Below, piece by piece: positions 25,185-33,788 of a DNA stretch of 64,000 nucleotides. The notes beneath the pieces are model-generated. The model had not been told where the DNA came from. It searched no databases and was given only the letters and a program-made list of their open reading frames with translations. The translations under genes were made by a program, and so were the position numbers. This DNA is from Pandoraea horticolens. Its GTDB lineage: Bacteria > Pseudomonadota > Gammaproteobacteria > Burkholderiales > Burkholderiaceae. Positions within the stretch are counted from its first letter, which is position 1. Each line of letters opens with the position of its first letter. The stretch spans positions 248,001 to 312,000 of the forward strand of contig NZ_CABPSM010000001.1 of assembly GCF_902459555.1 (NCBI RefSeq), written 5' to 3'.

Positions 25185-25229
25185 GTTGCGAGCGCAACCT
25201 TAGCACACTAGAATTGTTGCGTTAGCAAC
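25185..25229. promoter_or_regulatory. Twin MarR operator candidates
   Basis: GTTGCG-AG-CGCAAC (25185-25198) and GTTGC-GTTA-GCAAC (25216-25229) are 14-bp dyads whose centres are 31 bp apart, about three helical turns. They lie between marR and the divergent monooxygenase. Confidence 0.7.
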
Positions 25230-25336
25230 TAAATGCTCGGTGGCGTTTTCGTCATTCGCACGATGTGCAACCGTTGTCTCTCCGCTGACACGAGACCCGC
25301 TGCACACGTGCCGAGCGGCTTATTGAGTGCCGCATC

Positions 25337-27022
25337 ATGCATCGACCAGAGACCACCCCACGCGCGTCGCTTTATCACGCGTATCGCGTTCATCCCCACT
25401 TTGCGCCGCAGGGCGACACCCCGGAGGTGCCCGTCACCGTCGTCGGCGGCGGCCCCATCGGCATGGTCACGGCGCTCGCGCTGGCGCGCCACGGCGTGCG
25501 CTGCGTCGTGCTGCAAGCCGAGCAACAAGTCTCGGAAGGCAGCCGTGCCATCGTCTTCACACGTCGCTCGCAGGAGATTCTGCAAGCCGTGGGGGTGGCC
25601 GACGCCGTCGTCGCCAAAGGCCTGCCCTGGACCAGCGGAAATTCGTACTATCGCGGCCAGCGCGTATTCCGCATGGAATCGCCGGTGGACGAGGACGATC
25701 GCTTCGCGCCGCTCATCAACCTGCAACAGAACGTGCTCGAGAGTTATCTGGTGGACGCCGTCGAGCGTGAGCCGCTCATCGACATGCGCTGGGGCAACAA
25801 ACTCGTCGCACTCGCACAGGATGCGCATGGCGTTGCCCTGCAAATCGACACACCCGACGGCGAGTACACGCAACGCACCGGCTGGCTCGTCGCCGCCGAT
25901 GGGGCGCGCTCGACCGTGCGTACCGCGCTGGGCCTGCGCTTCGAAGGCGCGAGCTACGAAGGCCGCTTCGTCATCGCCGACATTCGTATCGATCTCGATC
26001 TGCCGACCGAGCGCCTCGCCTACTTCGCCCCCGACTGGAATCCGGGCAACACCGTGCTCATGCACCGTGAGCCGGACGGCATCTGGCGCGTGGATTATCA
26101 ATTGCCCGCATCCGAAACCTCGGAGCACGCGCTGCAATCCGAGACGATTCGCGAGCGCATCGACGCGCAACTCGACATGATGGGCCTCGGCGGCAAACCG
26201 TGGGAACTCGACTGGTGCTCGGTGTATTCGGCACGCGCGCTCACGCTACCCGACTACGTGCAGGGCCGCGTGCTCTTCGCGGGAGACGCCGCGCATCTGC
26301 TGCCGATCTTCGGTGTACGCGGCGCCAACACCGGCTTTCAGGACGCCATCGATCTGTCGTGGAAACTCGCGGCCGTCGCGAAAGGCGCGGCGCCCGCGCC
26401 GCTGCTTGCCTCATACACGCACGACCGCGTGGGCGCCGCACGCGAGATCATCGCGGAAGCCGGCAAGAGCACGCGCTTCATGACGCCGCCATCGCACGGC
26501 TTTCGCGTATTGCGCGACGCCGTGCTGGATCTCTCGCTCGATCATGAATTCGTGCGGCCGCTGTTTCACTGGCGCACATCGCGGGCGCACGATTACCGCG
26601 ACTCGCCGCTGAACTGCCGCGACGACGACAACGCGCAGATGACGGCAGGCCCCGCCGTCGGTGCCCCTGCACCGAACGTGAAGCGCGGCGAAAACGACTA
26701 TCTCTACGACCATCTTGGCGCTGCATTTCATTTGATGACGTTTGGCGATGCACCGCTCGACGAGGGCTTGCGTCATGAAATATCAACGTGGCGTGAAAGC
26801 GGTGTGCCGGTAAAGGTGATCGCGTTTGCGGTGTCGCAGCGCTCCGTCGCAGGCGCGGACATCACGCTGCCCGATCCGGATGGCCGCGCCGCCGCGAAAT
26901 ATGGTGCGACCGGCGGCACGGCGTATCTCGTGCGTCCCGATCATCACGTCTGCGCACGTTGGCAGCGGCTTGACGCAAGGCGTCTTGCCAGCGCGCTCGC
27001 GCAGGCGACAGCTCGCGCCTGA
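25337..27022 (+). CDS. FAD-dependent aromatic monooxygenase (PheA/TfdB type)
   Basis: A 561-residue flavoprotein hydroxylase. FAD-binding motifs are VTVVGGGPIGMVTALALARH (GxGxxG), LVAADGARSTVR (DG motif) and GRVLFAGDAAHLLPIFGVRG (GD motif). The C-terminal thioredoxin-like domain (VKVIAFAVSQRS to HVCARW) matches the family. It uses NAD(P)H and oxygen to hydroxylate an aromatic ring; the substrate is unknown. It is followed 29 nt later by a DUF2783 gene, a frequent partner. Regulation by the divergent MarR through twin operators is likely. Confidence 0.9.
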   Translation: MHRPETTPRASLYHAYRVHPHFAPQGDTPEVPVTVVGGGPIGMVTALALARHGVRCVVLQAEQQVSEGSRAIVFTRRSQEILQAVGVADAVVAKGLPWTSGNSYYRGQRVFRMESPVDEDDRFAPLINLQQNVLESYLVDAVEREPLIDMRWGNKLVALAQDAHGVALQIDTPDGEYTQRTGWLVAADGARSTVRTALGLRFEGASYEGRFVIADIRIDLDLPTERLAYFAPDWNPGNTVLMHREPDGIWRVDYQLPASETSEHALQSETIRERIDAQLDMMGLGGKPWELDWCSVYSARALTLPDYVQGRVLFAGDAAHLLPIFGVRGANTGFQDAIDLSWKLAAVAKGAAPAPLLASYTHDRVGAAREIIAEAGKSTRFMTPPSHGFRVLRDAVLDLSLDHEFVRPLFHWRTSRAHDYRDSPLNCRDDDNAQMTAGPAVGAPAPNVKRGENDYLYDHLGAAFHLMTFGDAPLDEGLRHEISTWRESGVPVKVIAFAVSQRSVAGADITLPDPDGRAAAKYGATGGTAYLVRPDHHVCARWQRLDARRLASALAQATARA

Positions 27023-27051
27023 GTCGTCGCGCCCTTCAAGGAAACACCGTC

Positions 27052-27264
27052 ATGACTACCGAACAAACCGCCATCGCCGGACTCGAGGAAATTTACGACA
27101 CCCTCGCACTGGCCATCGACGCCGCGCCGGAAGACAAACGCGAGTTACTGCTCGCCAAGGTTGCCCTGCTGCTGGCCCACGAGATCCGCGATCCGCAACG
27201 GGTGATCGATCTCATCGGACGTGCGGGGAGTCGCGCGCAGGATGCATTGACTCAAGCGAACTGA
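27052..27264 (+). CDS. DUF2783-type small protein
   Basis: A 70-residue all-helical acidic protein (GLEEIYDTLALAIDAAPEDK). It matches, in size and context, the DUF2783 proteins found next to FAD monooxygenases of aromatic catabolism. The ribosome region is AAGGAAAC. It ends just before an intrinsic terminator. Its function is not established; a role in assembly or activity of the monooxygenase is inference. Confidence 0.8.
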   Translation: MTTEQTAIAGLEEIYDTLALAIDAAPEDKRELLLAKVALLLAHEIRDPQRVIDLIGRAGSRAQDALTQAN

Positions 27265-27289
27265 CGCACCGTTCGGCCCCCTTCCCTTT

Positions 27290-27319
27290 GGCGTCCGCCC
27301 TCGACGGCGGCGCCGTTTT
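27290..27319 (+). terminator. Intrinsic terminator after the DUF2783 gene
   Basis: GGCG-T-CCGCC / GGCGG-CGCC, nine pairs with one bulged T and a 6-nt loop, then GTTTTC. It separates the monooxygenase unit from the transporter. Confidence 0.75.
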
Positions 27320-27373
27320 CATTACACCGCCACGTACAAACCAAGGCGGGGAGCGTTGGAGAAGACCCCTATC

Positions 27374-28810
27374 ATGAGTCGCATCACGTCTGCCGCCGGC
27401 CTCGCCAGCGGCGTTGCCGCATCCGCATCCGCGTCCTCCGTCGCAGCCGCCTTCGATGACGCGCACGCGAAACAGGAGGCTCCGAACGACGCGCCGGAAC
27501 GCGCCGTCGTCCGCAAGGTTTCCCGCCGCTTACTCGGCTTCCTGTTCGTGCTGTTCCTGTTCTCGTTTCTCGACCGCATCAACGTCGGCTTCGCCGCGCT
27601 CACGATGAGTCAGGATCTGGGGCTCACGAGCACGATGTTCGGCATGGCCTCGACCGTGTTCTATCTGACCTATGTGCTGTGCGGCGTGCCGAGCAATCTG
27701 ATGCTCGTGAAGTTCGGCGCACGTCGCTGGATCGGCGCGATTCTGATGGCGTGGGGACTCGCCTCGAGCGCCACCATGTTCGCGCACGACGCCACGAGCC
27801 TCTACCTCATTCGCGCCATCGTCGGCATCACCGAAGCGGGCTTCCTGCCGGGCATGCTGCTCTACATGGGCGACTGGTTTCCGTCGGCCGCCCGTGCCCG
27901 GGCTAACGCCTGGTTCATGATCGCGATGCCGGTCACGTCTGCGCTGGGTGCCGCCGCATCGGGTTATCTTCTGCGGCTCGACGGTGTCGCCGGGCTCGCG
28001 GGCTGGCAATGGCTGTTCGTGCTGGAGGGACTGCCCACGGTGCTGCTCGGTCTCGTCACGTGGGGGTATCTCGACGACAAGCCGGCCGACGCGCACTGGT
28101 TGAGCACCGCCGAGAAGCAAACGCTCGACACGATGATTGCCCGCGACCGCGCTACGGCCAGCGCGCAGCAGGCAGGTACGCCGTCGAGCGAGGGCGGCAG
28201 CGTGTGGCGTGCGATCCTCACGCCGAGCGTGGCGACGTTCGCCCTCGGGTACTTCTGCCTCGTCAACACGCTCTCGCTCGCGTCGCTGTGGATTCCGCAG
28301 ATCGTGAAGAGCTTCGGCACAACGAGCAGCAACGTCACCATCGGCCTGCTCGCGGCCATTCCGTCGGTGTGCACGATTGCCGGCATGATCTGGTGGGGAC
28401 GCCGCTCCGACCGGTTGCAGGAACGTCGCTGGCATCTGGTGCTGCCGATGCTCTTCTCTGCCACAGGCTGGGTCGTGACGTGTTTCGCACCGAACCCATC
28501 GCTGCGACTGGCGGGGGTGGCCATGGCCTCGACCGGCGCCTATACCGCGATGGCGATCTTTTGGACGGCGCCCGATCGCAGTCTGGCGCCGCATACGCGC
28601 GCACTCGGACTGGCCGTCATCAACGCTGTCGGCAATCTCGGGTCGGCGCTGAGCCCGATCGTCGTCGGCATGCTCAAGGACTGGACACACTCCTTCACCT
28701 CGGGCCTGATGTTCGCTGCGGCGAGCTTGCTCGTCGGCATTGCGGTGCTGTGGTTCGCGCCATTGGGGCAACGGGCCCGGCAAGGTCGGCATCGCGGCGG
28801 CGCATACTGA
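27374..28810 (+). CDS. MFS transporter, anion:cation symporter family
   Basis: A 478-residue inner-membrane porter with 12 predicted helices. The first helix ends FLFSFLDRINVGFAALTMSQ, the ACS signature; ITEAGFLPGMLLYMGDWFP and RSDRLQERRWHLVLP follow. The Ala-rich N-terminal tail of about 50 residues is cytoplasmic. A TTG at 27356 is an alternative start; the ATG at 27374 gives the better N-terminus. Such proteins import organic acids or aromatic acids. It probably takes up the substrate of the upstream monooxygenase, by proximity only. Confidence 0.9.
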   Translation: MSRITSAAGLASGVAASASASSVAAAFDDAHAKQEAPNDAPERAVVRKVSRRLLGFLFVLFLFSFLDRINVGFAALTMSQDLGLTSTMFGMASTVFYLTYVLCGVPSNLMLVKFGARRWIGAILMAWGLASSATMFAHDATSLYLIRAIVGITEAGFLPGMLLYMGDWFPSAARARANAWFMIAMPVTSALGAAASGYLLRLDGVAGLAGWQWLFVLEGLPTVLLGLVTWGYLDDKPADAHWLSTAEKQTLDTMIARDRATASAQQAGTPSSEGGSVWRAILTPSVATFALGYFCLVNTLSLASLWIPQIVKSFGTTSSNVTIGLLAAIPSVCTIAGMIWWGRRSDRLQERRWHLVLPMLFSATGWVVTCFAPNPSLRLAGVAMASTGAYTAMAIFWTAPDRSLAPHTRALGLAVINAVGNLGSALSPIVVGMLKDWTHSFTSGLMFAAASLLVGIAVLWFAPLGQRARQGRHRGGAY

Positions 28811-28882
28811 CCGGCATCAAGGCATGGCGGACACGGTTCCGGGCCATAATGCGGAACGTCTTCGCGATCAAGGAACCTCGCC

Positions 28883-29671
28883 ATGCCTGAAAAAACACCG
28901 GTAGCCGCCCAGGGCCCCACGCTCGTCGTTCTCATCGATGCCGATAATGCCGCCCCCGCTATCGTCGAAGGCCTGCTCACCGAAGTGGCCAAGTACGGCG
29001 TGGCGAGCGTGAAGCGCATCTACGGCGACTGGACGAAGCCGAACCTCGACGGCTGGAAGAAATGTCTGCTTGAATACTCGATCCAGCCAATCCAGCAATT
29101 CCGCTACACCGTCGGCAAGAACGCCACCGACAGCGCGATGATCATCGACGCGATGGATCTGCTCTACACGGGGCGATTCGATGGCTTCTGTCTCGTCTCC
29201 AGCGACAGCGATTTCACGCGCCTCGCCTCGCGCATCCGTGAGCAAGGTCTGATCGTGTACGGCTTCGGTGAGCGCAAGACCCCGCAGCCGTTTGTGACCG
29301 CCTGCGACAAATTCATCTACACGGAATTGCTGCGCCAGGACGACGAGCCCGACGGCGACGAGGCGCCCGCGCCGCGCAAGCGCCGCACCGCGTCGGATCT
29401 CAAGCGCGACACACGCCTCGTGCGGCTGCTACGCAATGCCGTGACCGGTGTCTCGGACGAAGACGGCTGGGCCAGCCTGGGCCCCATCGGCAGTCACATC
29501 GCCAAGCAGGCACCCGACTTCGACGCGCGCAACTATGGCTTTGGCAAGCTGAGCGACCTCGTGACGACTATCGGTCTGTTCGACGTCGAGCAGCGTGCAG
29601 GCAGCGGAGGCAACAAGGGACTCTGGGTGCGCATCAAGCCGAAACGCGGGCCGGCGAAGCGCGGCGAATGA
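28883..29671 (+). CDS. NYN-domain protein with C-terminal OST-HTH/LOTUS domain
   Basis: A 262-residue predicted RNase. The N-terminal NYN (PIN-like) domain has the acidic residues in VVLIDADNAAP, KNATDSAMIIDAMDLLY and FCLVSSDSDFTRLASRIRE, the expected metal-binding set. The C-terminal part (RLVRLLRNAVTGVSDEDGWA to GLWVRIKP) is a LOTUS-type winged helix that binds RNA. AAGGAA precedes the start. Bacterial members of this LabA-like group are thought to process RNA, but targets are unknown. Confidence 0.88.
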   Translation: MPEKTPVAAQGPTLVVLIDADNAAPAIVEGLLTEVAKYGVASVKRIYGDWTKPNLDGWKKCLLEYSIQPIQQFRYTVGKNATDSAMIIDAMDLLYTGRFDGFCLVSSDSDFTRLASRIREQGLIVYGFGERKTPQPFVTACDKFIYTELLRQDDEPDGDEAPAPRKRRTASDLKRDTRLVRLLRNAVTGVSDEDGWASLGPIGSHIAKQAPDFDARNYGFGKLSDLVTTIGLFDVEQRAGSGGNKGLWVRIKPKRGPAKRGE

Positions 29672-29711
29672 GCGCGCCGGAGACTTTTTCCGGCTATTTC
29701 GTGCGAAACAC

Positions 29712-29740
29712 TTGCCAGGTTTAGAAATTGACCCTATAAT
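29712..29740 (+). promoter_or_regulatory. Promoter of the tRNA-Val gene
   Basis: TTGCCA (29712-29717), a 17-nt spacer and a perfect TATAAT (29735-29740), 12 nt before the tRNA. Confidence 0.85.
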
Positions 29741-29752
29741 CGCGGTCTTTCT

Positions 29753-29829
29753 AGGCTCGTAGCTCAGCTGGTTAGAGCACCACCTTGACATGGTGGGGGT
29801 CGTTGGTTCGAGTCCAATCGAGCCTACCA
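29753..29829 (+). tRNA. tRNA-Val (anticodon GAC)
   Basis: A 77-nt cloverleaf. The acceptor stem is AGGCTCG/CGAGCCT, the D arm GCTC/GAGC, and the anticodon stem CCACC/GGTGG with loop TTGACAT (anticodon GAC, valine GUC). The T arm is GTTGG/CCAAT with TTCGAGT, and CCA is encoded. It has its own promoter and terminator. Confidence 0.97.
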
Positions 29830-29843
29830 ACGAATCAAAGCAC

Positions 29844-29882
29844 AAGGCGTTGCGCGTTTTCGCGTGACGCCTTTTGTTTTTT
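29844..29882 (+). terminator. Intrinsic terminator of tRNA-Val
   Basis: AAGGCGT / ACGCCTT with an inner CGCG/CGCG stem and TTTT loop, followed by TTGTTTTTT. Confidence 0.9.
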
Positions 29883-30163
29883 CCGCAGCCGATTTTTCTG
29901 GCCTGCTTCTCTCGTCGATTCGTCCGGCACGCACGCTGGCGAAGCCCGTCCAGTCGCGTTACAAAACGACACATCCCAGACAAACTCGTAGCACCTGCTA
30001 CGCGGCCTCGTCGCTACACTTGCCTCAACGGTTCGACGACAGGCATCGCTTCCCAACGCTTCACCCGCCTTCGCGAATCGATCCGACTCACTGGCTACAT
30101 TGCCTACGCGCGCGCAGCATCCTCGCCCTTTGCGTCAACCTGCGAGCGCCCCTGGAGGTCATC

Positions 30164-30460
30164 ATGAAACGCATGCTTGTCATCGCTGCCCTCGGCGCCG
30201 CCGCCGCTGTCGCTTCGACCGCCGCATCGGCCCACGTAGACGTTGGCGTATATCTGGGCATGCCCGGGCCGATCGTCGCAGCCCCGCCCGTCTACGTCGC
30301 ACCGCAACCGGTCTATGTGCAACCGGCTCCGGTGTACGAAGCCCCGCAGCCGGTCGTCTACTACGGCCGCGAGCGCTGGCACGATTGGCGCGAGCGCCGC
30401 TGGGACGAGCGCCACGATCGCGGCTGGCACCGTGGCTGGCGTCGCGGCGACGACGACTGA
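30164..30460 (+). CDS. Small periplasmic PXPV-repeat protein
   Basis: A 98-residue exported protein. The signal peptide is MKRMLVIAALGAAAAVASTA up to SASA. Repeats of the Pro-x-Pro-Val type (VAPQPVYVQPAPVYEAPQPV) follow, then a basic Trp/Arg/His tail (ERWHDWRERRWDERHD). GGAGGT is 8 nt before the start. Family members are called PXPV or virulence-associated proteins in related genera, with no firm function. It has its own terminator. Confidence 0.85.
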   Translation: MKRMLVIAALGAAAAVASTAASAHVDVGVYLGMPGPIVAAPPVYVAPQPVYVQPAPVYEAPQPVVYYGRERWHDWRERRWDERHDRGWHRGWRRGDDD

Positions 30461-30479
30461 CCCCATCAAGTACGAAGCG

Positions 30480-30508
30480 GCCCGCCGGTTGGCGCCGGCG
30501 GGCTTTTT
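30480..30508 (+). terminator. Intrinsic terminator after the PXPV gene
   Basis: GCCCGCCGG / CCGGCGGGC, 9 bp, with loop TTGGCG, followed by five T. Confidence 0.92.
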
Positions 30509-30582
30509 AAGCGGGAAGCGGCACTGCCGCTTTCCGCGTTCTTTTATCTGACGCCCGCGTATTCCCTGTCGCACGCGCGCGC

Positions 30583-31485
30583 TCACACCATCGGCACGTC
30601 GCGCAACTCGCGCTTCATCCACTCGACGAACGCCCGCGTACGCGACGGCAGCAGCCGCGCATGCGGATACACGATATTGACGGGACGTGCCGGCCCCTCG
30701 TAGTCCTTGAGTACGCGCACCAGACGTCCATCCGCCATCGGTATGGCCACCTGATACGAGAGGAAGCAGCCGTAGCCCATCCCGCCGATGCACGCCTCGA
30801 CCGCGGTGAAGCCGTGACTGATTTCCAGATTGCCGTCGACCGGCACAACGAACTCGCGCCCGCCATCCCAGAACCGCCACTGCCCATAGCCGCCCCCATG
30901 CGAGCGGATGCAGTTCTTGCCGACAAGCTCGCGCGGATGCGCGACCTCGCCCTGCTCGGCCAGACATTCGGGGCTCGCCACCACCACACGACGAATCGCC
31001 CCGATGCTCTGCGCAACCAGGCTGGAGTCCTCCAATGGCGAGATGCGAATACCGACGTCGATGCCCTCCTCCCAGAGATTCACCACGCGGTCGTTGAGTA
31101 ACAAACGGCACTTGACGGCCGGATAGGCGCGCAGAAAGCGATACAACGCAGGCGCGACATGCAGTTGGCCGAAGAGCACCGGCGCCGTGACCACGAGTGT
31201 GCCCGTCGGCGCTTCGTGCCGTGCCGCCAGCCGCGCTTCGGCCTCCTCTAGCTCGCTGAGTATCTGGCGGCATGTGTCGAGATACGTCCGCCCCTCTTCG
31301 GTCAGCGCGATGCGGCGTGTCGTGCGGTTGAGTAAGCGCACGTCGAGCGAAGTCTCAAGCGCCGCCAGAGTGCGCACCACCGCCGGAAGCGACGAATCGA
31401 GCGAGCGCGCCGCAGCGCTCAGGCTGCCCTGATCGACGATGGCGACAAACGTCTGCATGGCGCGAAGTTTATCCATGCCGCGCAT
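30583..31485 (-). CDS. LysR family transcriptional regulator
   Basis: A 300-residue regulator. The DNA-binding domain begins MDKLRAMQTFVAIVDQGSLS and ARSLDSSLPAVVRTLAALE; the effector domain has GTLVVTAPVLFGQLHVAP and NDRVVNLWEEGIDVGIR. I chose the ATG at 31485, five bases after GGAG; a Met three codons later is also plausible. It is divergent from the GST gene, and a 7-bp palindrome overlaps its own ribosome site, suggesting autoregulation. Confidence 0.9.
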   Translation of the reverse strand: MRGMDKLRAMQTFVAIVDQGSLSAAARSLDSSLPAVVRTLAALETSLDVRLLNRTTRRIALTEEGRTYLDTCRQILSELEEAEARLAARHEAPTGTLVVTAPVLFGQLHVAPALYRFLRAYPAVKCRLLLNDRVVNLWEEGIDVGIRISPLEDSSLVAQSIGAIRRVVVASPECLAEQGEVAHPRELVGKNCIRSHGGGYGQWRFWDGGREFVVPVDGNLEISHGFTAVEACIGGMGYGCFLSYQVAIPMADGRLVRVLKDYEGPARPVNIVYPHARLLPSRTRAFVEWMKRELRDVPMV

Positions 31486-31489
31486 CATT

Positions 31490-31506
31490 ACTCCGATTTT
31501 CGGAGT
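31490..31506. promoter_or_regulatory. Palindrome overlapping the LysR ribosome site
   Basis: ACTCCGA-TTT-TCGGAGT is a 17-bp perfect dyad. On the minus strand one arm contains the GGAG of the LysR gene. It is a likely operator in the LysR/GST divergent gap. Confidence 0.6.
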
Positions 31507-31622
31507 AGTCAAATCAGCATTAGGGCATTTATCCGGAAATCGGCAGGATGGACAATTCGCTCATGGTGTGACGGCTCCCGCAACGGGGCCATCAACCGCC
31601 CGTCATTACCCGGAGACGTTTC

Positions 31623-32303
31623 ATGACTCATCCTGCCGAAGCCCAAGCGCAACATCCCGTTCGCCCTGCGCGCCCGATCCGCCTTTATCGGCACGTGCTC
31701 TCGGGGCATTGCCATCGCGTCGAACTGATGCTGCACTTGCTGGATCTGCCCTACGAGACCATCGATATCGACCTTCTCGCGGGAGAACACAAGCAGCCCG
31801 CGTTTCTCGCCATGAATCACTTCGGTCAGATCCCCGTGATCGACGACGACGGGCGGGTGATCGCCGATTCGAATGCCATCCTCACGTATCTGGCGACGCG
31901 CTACGACACTCGTGGCACATGGTTGCCGCGCGATGCCGTCGCTGCCGCGAAGGTGCAGCGCTGGCTGTCGGTGGCGGCGGGCGATCTGGCATTCGGGCCG
32001 GCGGCGGCACGTGTCGTCGTGGTGTTCCAGCGCCCCGTTGACGCGAGCGCGATGATCGAGCGCGCTACGCTTTTGCTCTCGCGCACCGAGACCTATCTCG
32101 CCGCACCGCAAGCCACGCGGTTCCTCGCGGGCGACACGCCGACGATTGCCGACGTTGCCTGCTACGCCTATCTCGCACACGCCCCCGAGGGCAACGTCTC
32201 GCTCGCCCCCTATCCCGCCGTGCGTGCATGGCTGGCTCGTGTGGCCGCGCTACCGCGCTTCGTGCCGATGGTATCGACGGCATGCGGCCTGAACGCCGCC
32301 TGA
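31623..32303 (+). CDS. Glutathione S-transferase family protein
   Basis: A 226-residue soluble GST. The N-terminal thioredoxin fold shows IRLYRHVLSGHCHRVELML and the glutathione-site motif NHFGQIPVIDDDGRVIADSN (cis-Pro and Ser). The C-terminal helical domain contains the N-capping box GDTPTIADVACYAYL. GGAG precedes the start. It forms a likely operon with the flavin-fold protein 16 nt downstream, and is divergent from LysR, which probably controls both. Confidence 0.9.
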   Translation: MTHPAEAQAQHPVRPARPIRLYRHVLSGHCHRVELMLHLLDLPYETIDIDLLAGEHKQPAFLAMNHFGQIPVIDDDGRVIADSNAILTYLATRYDTRGTWLPRDAVAAAKVQRWLSVAAGDLAFGPAAARVVVVFQRPVDASAMIERATLLLSRTETYLAAPQATRFLAGDTPTIADVACYAYLAHAPEGNVSLAPYPAVRAWLARVAALPRFVPMVSTACGLNAA

Positions 32304-32319
32304 ACCTCGGGAGGAAATC

Positions 32320-33294
32320 ATGACCGCGCCCGTAGAAACTTCGTTCGCTGCCTCGCCGTTCCATGCGGGCGAGATCGCCGTCCAGACACTCGCCGGTTCC
32401 CGCGAAGCCATGGCGGCTATCGGCGCACGCGTCATTCGTACCGCAATGCCGGATCAGCATCGCCAATTCTTTGCGCAGTTGCCGTTTCTCGTCGTGGGCG
32501 CGCTGGACGCACGCGGGCAGCCCTGGGCGACGCTGCTTAGCGGCACGCCCGGCTTCGTGCACTCCCCCGACGCAACGCGGCTGCGCGTCGACACGTTGCC
32601 GCCCTCGATCGATCCGCTGCATGGCGCGATGACGTTGGGCGCGCCGATCGGCATATTGGGGCTGGAGCCATCGACGCGTCGCAGGAATCGCGTGAATGGG
32701 CCGGTCGTCGAAGCCGACGCGCAGGGCTTCGCGATTCGCGTCGCGCAGAGCTTCGGCAACTGCCCGCAGTACATCCGCAAACGAGACATTTCGCCGGACG
32801 GTCACGACGAAGCACCCCGGGCCGAACCGGCGCAAACGTCGCTCGACGACGACGCGCGATGGCAGATCGCCAGCGCCGACACGTTCTTCGTCGCCACGCA
32901 TTACGCCGGCGACGGCGCGACGCAACACAGCACCGGGGCCGACGTGTCGCACCGCGGCGGCAAGCCGGGCTTCGTGCTTGTTGAGGACGCACACACGCTG
33001 ACGTGGCCCGATTTTCGGGGCAACGCGTTCTACAACACCCTCGGCAATTTGCACGCCAATCCGCGAGCGGGACTGGTGTTCGTCGACTTCGCGTCCGGCG
33101 ACTTTCTTCACGTGGCGGGCGACGCCGAAATTCTCTGGCAGGACGAAGCAGAGAGCGGCTTCGAAGGCGCGCAACGACTCGTGCGCGTATATGTGCGCGA
33201 AGTGCGTCGCGTGCGCGGCGCGCTGCCCGCACGGTGGCGTGACGGCGAGACATCGCCCAGCGTCGAACGCACGGGTGCGTGGCCGACGGCGTGA
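32320..33294 (+). CDS. Pyridoxamine 5'-phosphate oxidase-fold protein
   Basis: A 324-residue protein of the flavin-reductase/PNPOx split-barrel type. The segments FLVVGALDARGQPWATLLSG and NALYNTLGNLHANPRAGLVF (read here as NAFYNTLGNLHANPRAGLVF) fit FMN-binding strands, and SFGNCPQYIRKR is characteristic of the subgroup found beside GST genes. GGGAGGAAA precedes the start. It may use FMN or act on an electrophile with the GST; the reaction is unknown. Confidence 0.82.
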   Translation: MTAPVETSFAASPFHAGEIAVQTLAGSREAMAAIGARVIRTAMPDQHRQFFAQLPFLVVGALDARGQPWATLLSGTPGFVHSPDATRLRVDTLPPSIDPLHGAMTLGAPIGILGLEPSTRRRNRVNGPVVEADAQGFAIRVAQSFGNCPQYIRKRDISPDGHDEAPRAEPAQTSLDDDARWQIASADTFFVATHYAGDGATQHSTGADVSHRGGKPGFVLVEDAHTLTWPDFRGNAFYNTLGNLHANPRAGLVFVDFASGDFLHVAGDAEILWQDEAESGFEGAQRLVRVYVREVRRVRGALPARWRDGETSPSVERTGAWPTA

Positions 33295-33788
33295 TCCCTC
33301 GTCGAGGTTAGGGCTTGCCGCGTGCAAACGCGACGTGTACATTACGAGCACGCCCGTCGAGTGACGGACATCGTTTGTTTCTTCATCGATCCATGACTGC
33401 TCGCGCGTCTCTCCGACTTGCCAAGTCCGACGTCGCACCGCTGCAATGCGGTGCCGGCTCGCGTCTGCGCGCGCGATTCACAGCAGTCGTACCTCCGCCG
33501 GCGCCGCCGGCCAGTGTAGCACCGCCCGCCGTGGTGGTTGCCGACGTCAGCGTCGTGGCCTGACGCCACGTCTGGCGCGCTGGGTGCCCAACACCCGGCA
33601 CAACACCTTTTCATCCGAATTTCAGTGCTGATCCGCCTGCCGGCGCGTCGTCCGTCGTCCGTCGTACGCGACGACACGTCTTCACGTTGCGCATGCGCCC
33701 TGTGTTGCGTCACGGGAAATGGCGTTCTCTAGCCGTTTTCGTCGACGCGACGCCCGGCAGGCCGGACATCCTTTTCAGGGGAAGATCG
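33295..33788. other. 494-bp stretch without a supported gene
   Basis: Between the flavin-fold gene and the EamA gene I find only short Pro/Arg/Val-rich frames with no ribosome sites. A small hairpin (GGGTG-CCCAA-CACCC) and three near-tandem CGTCGTC units around 33646-33675 are present. No regulatory site is convincing. Confidence 0.5.

Noticed and set aside
29753-29829. tRNA-Val as an integration site of a genomic island
   Set aside because: No integrase gene and no repeat of the tRNA 3' end was noticed in the window.
33315-33563. Short plus-strand frame between the flavin-fold gene and the EamA gene
   Set aside because: No ribosome site, low-complexity Ala/Val/Pro end and no recognisable domain.
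33646-33675. Near-tandem CGTCGTC units
   Set aside because: Only about three short units of simple high-GC sequence; no sign of function or of a larger array.
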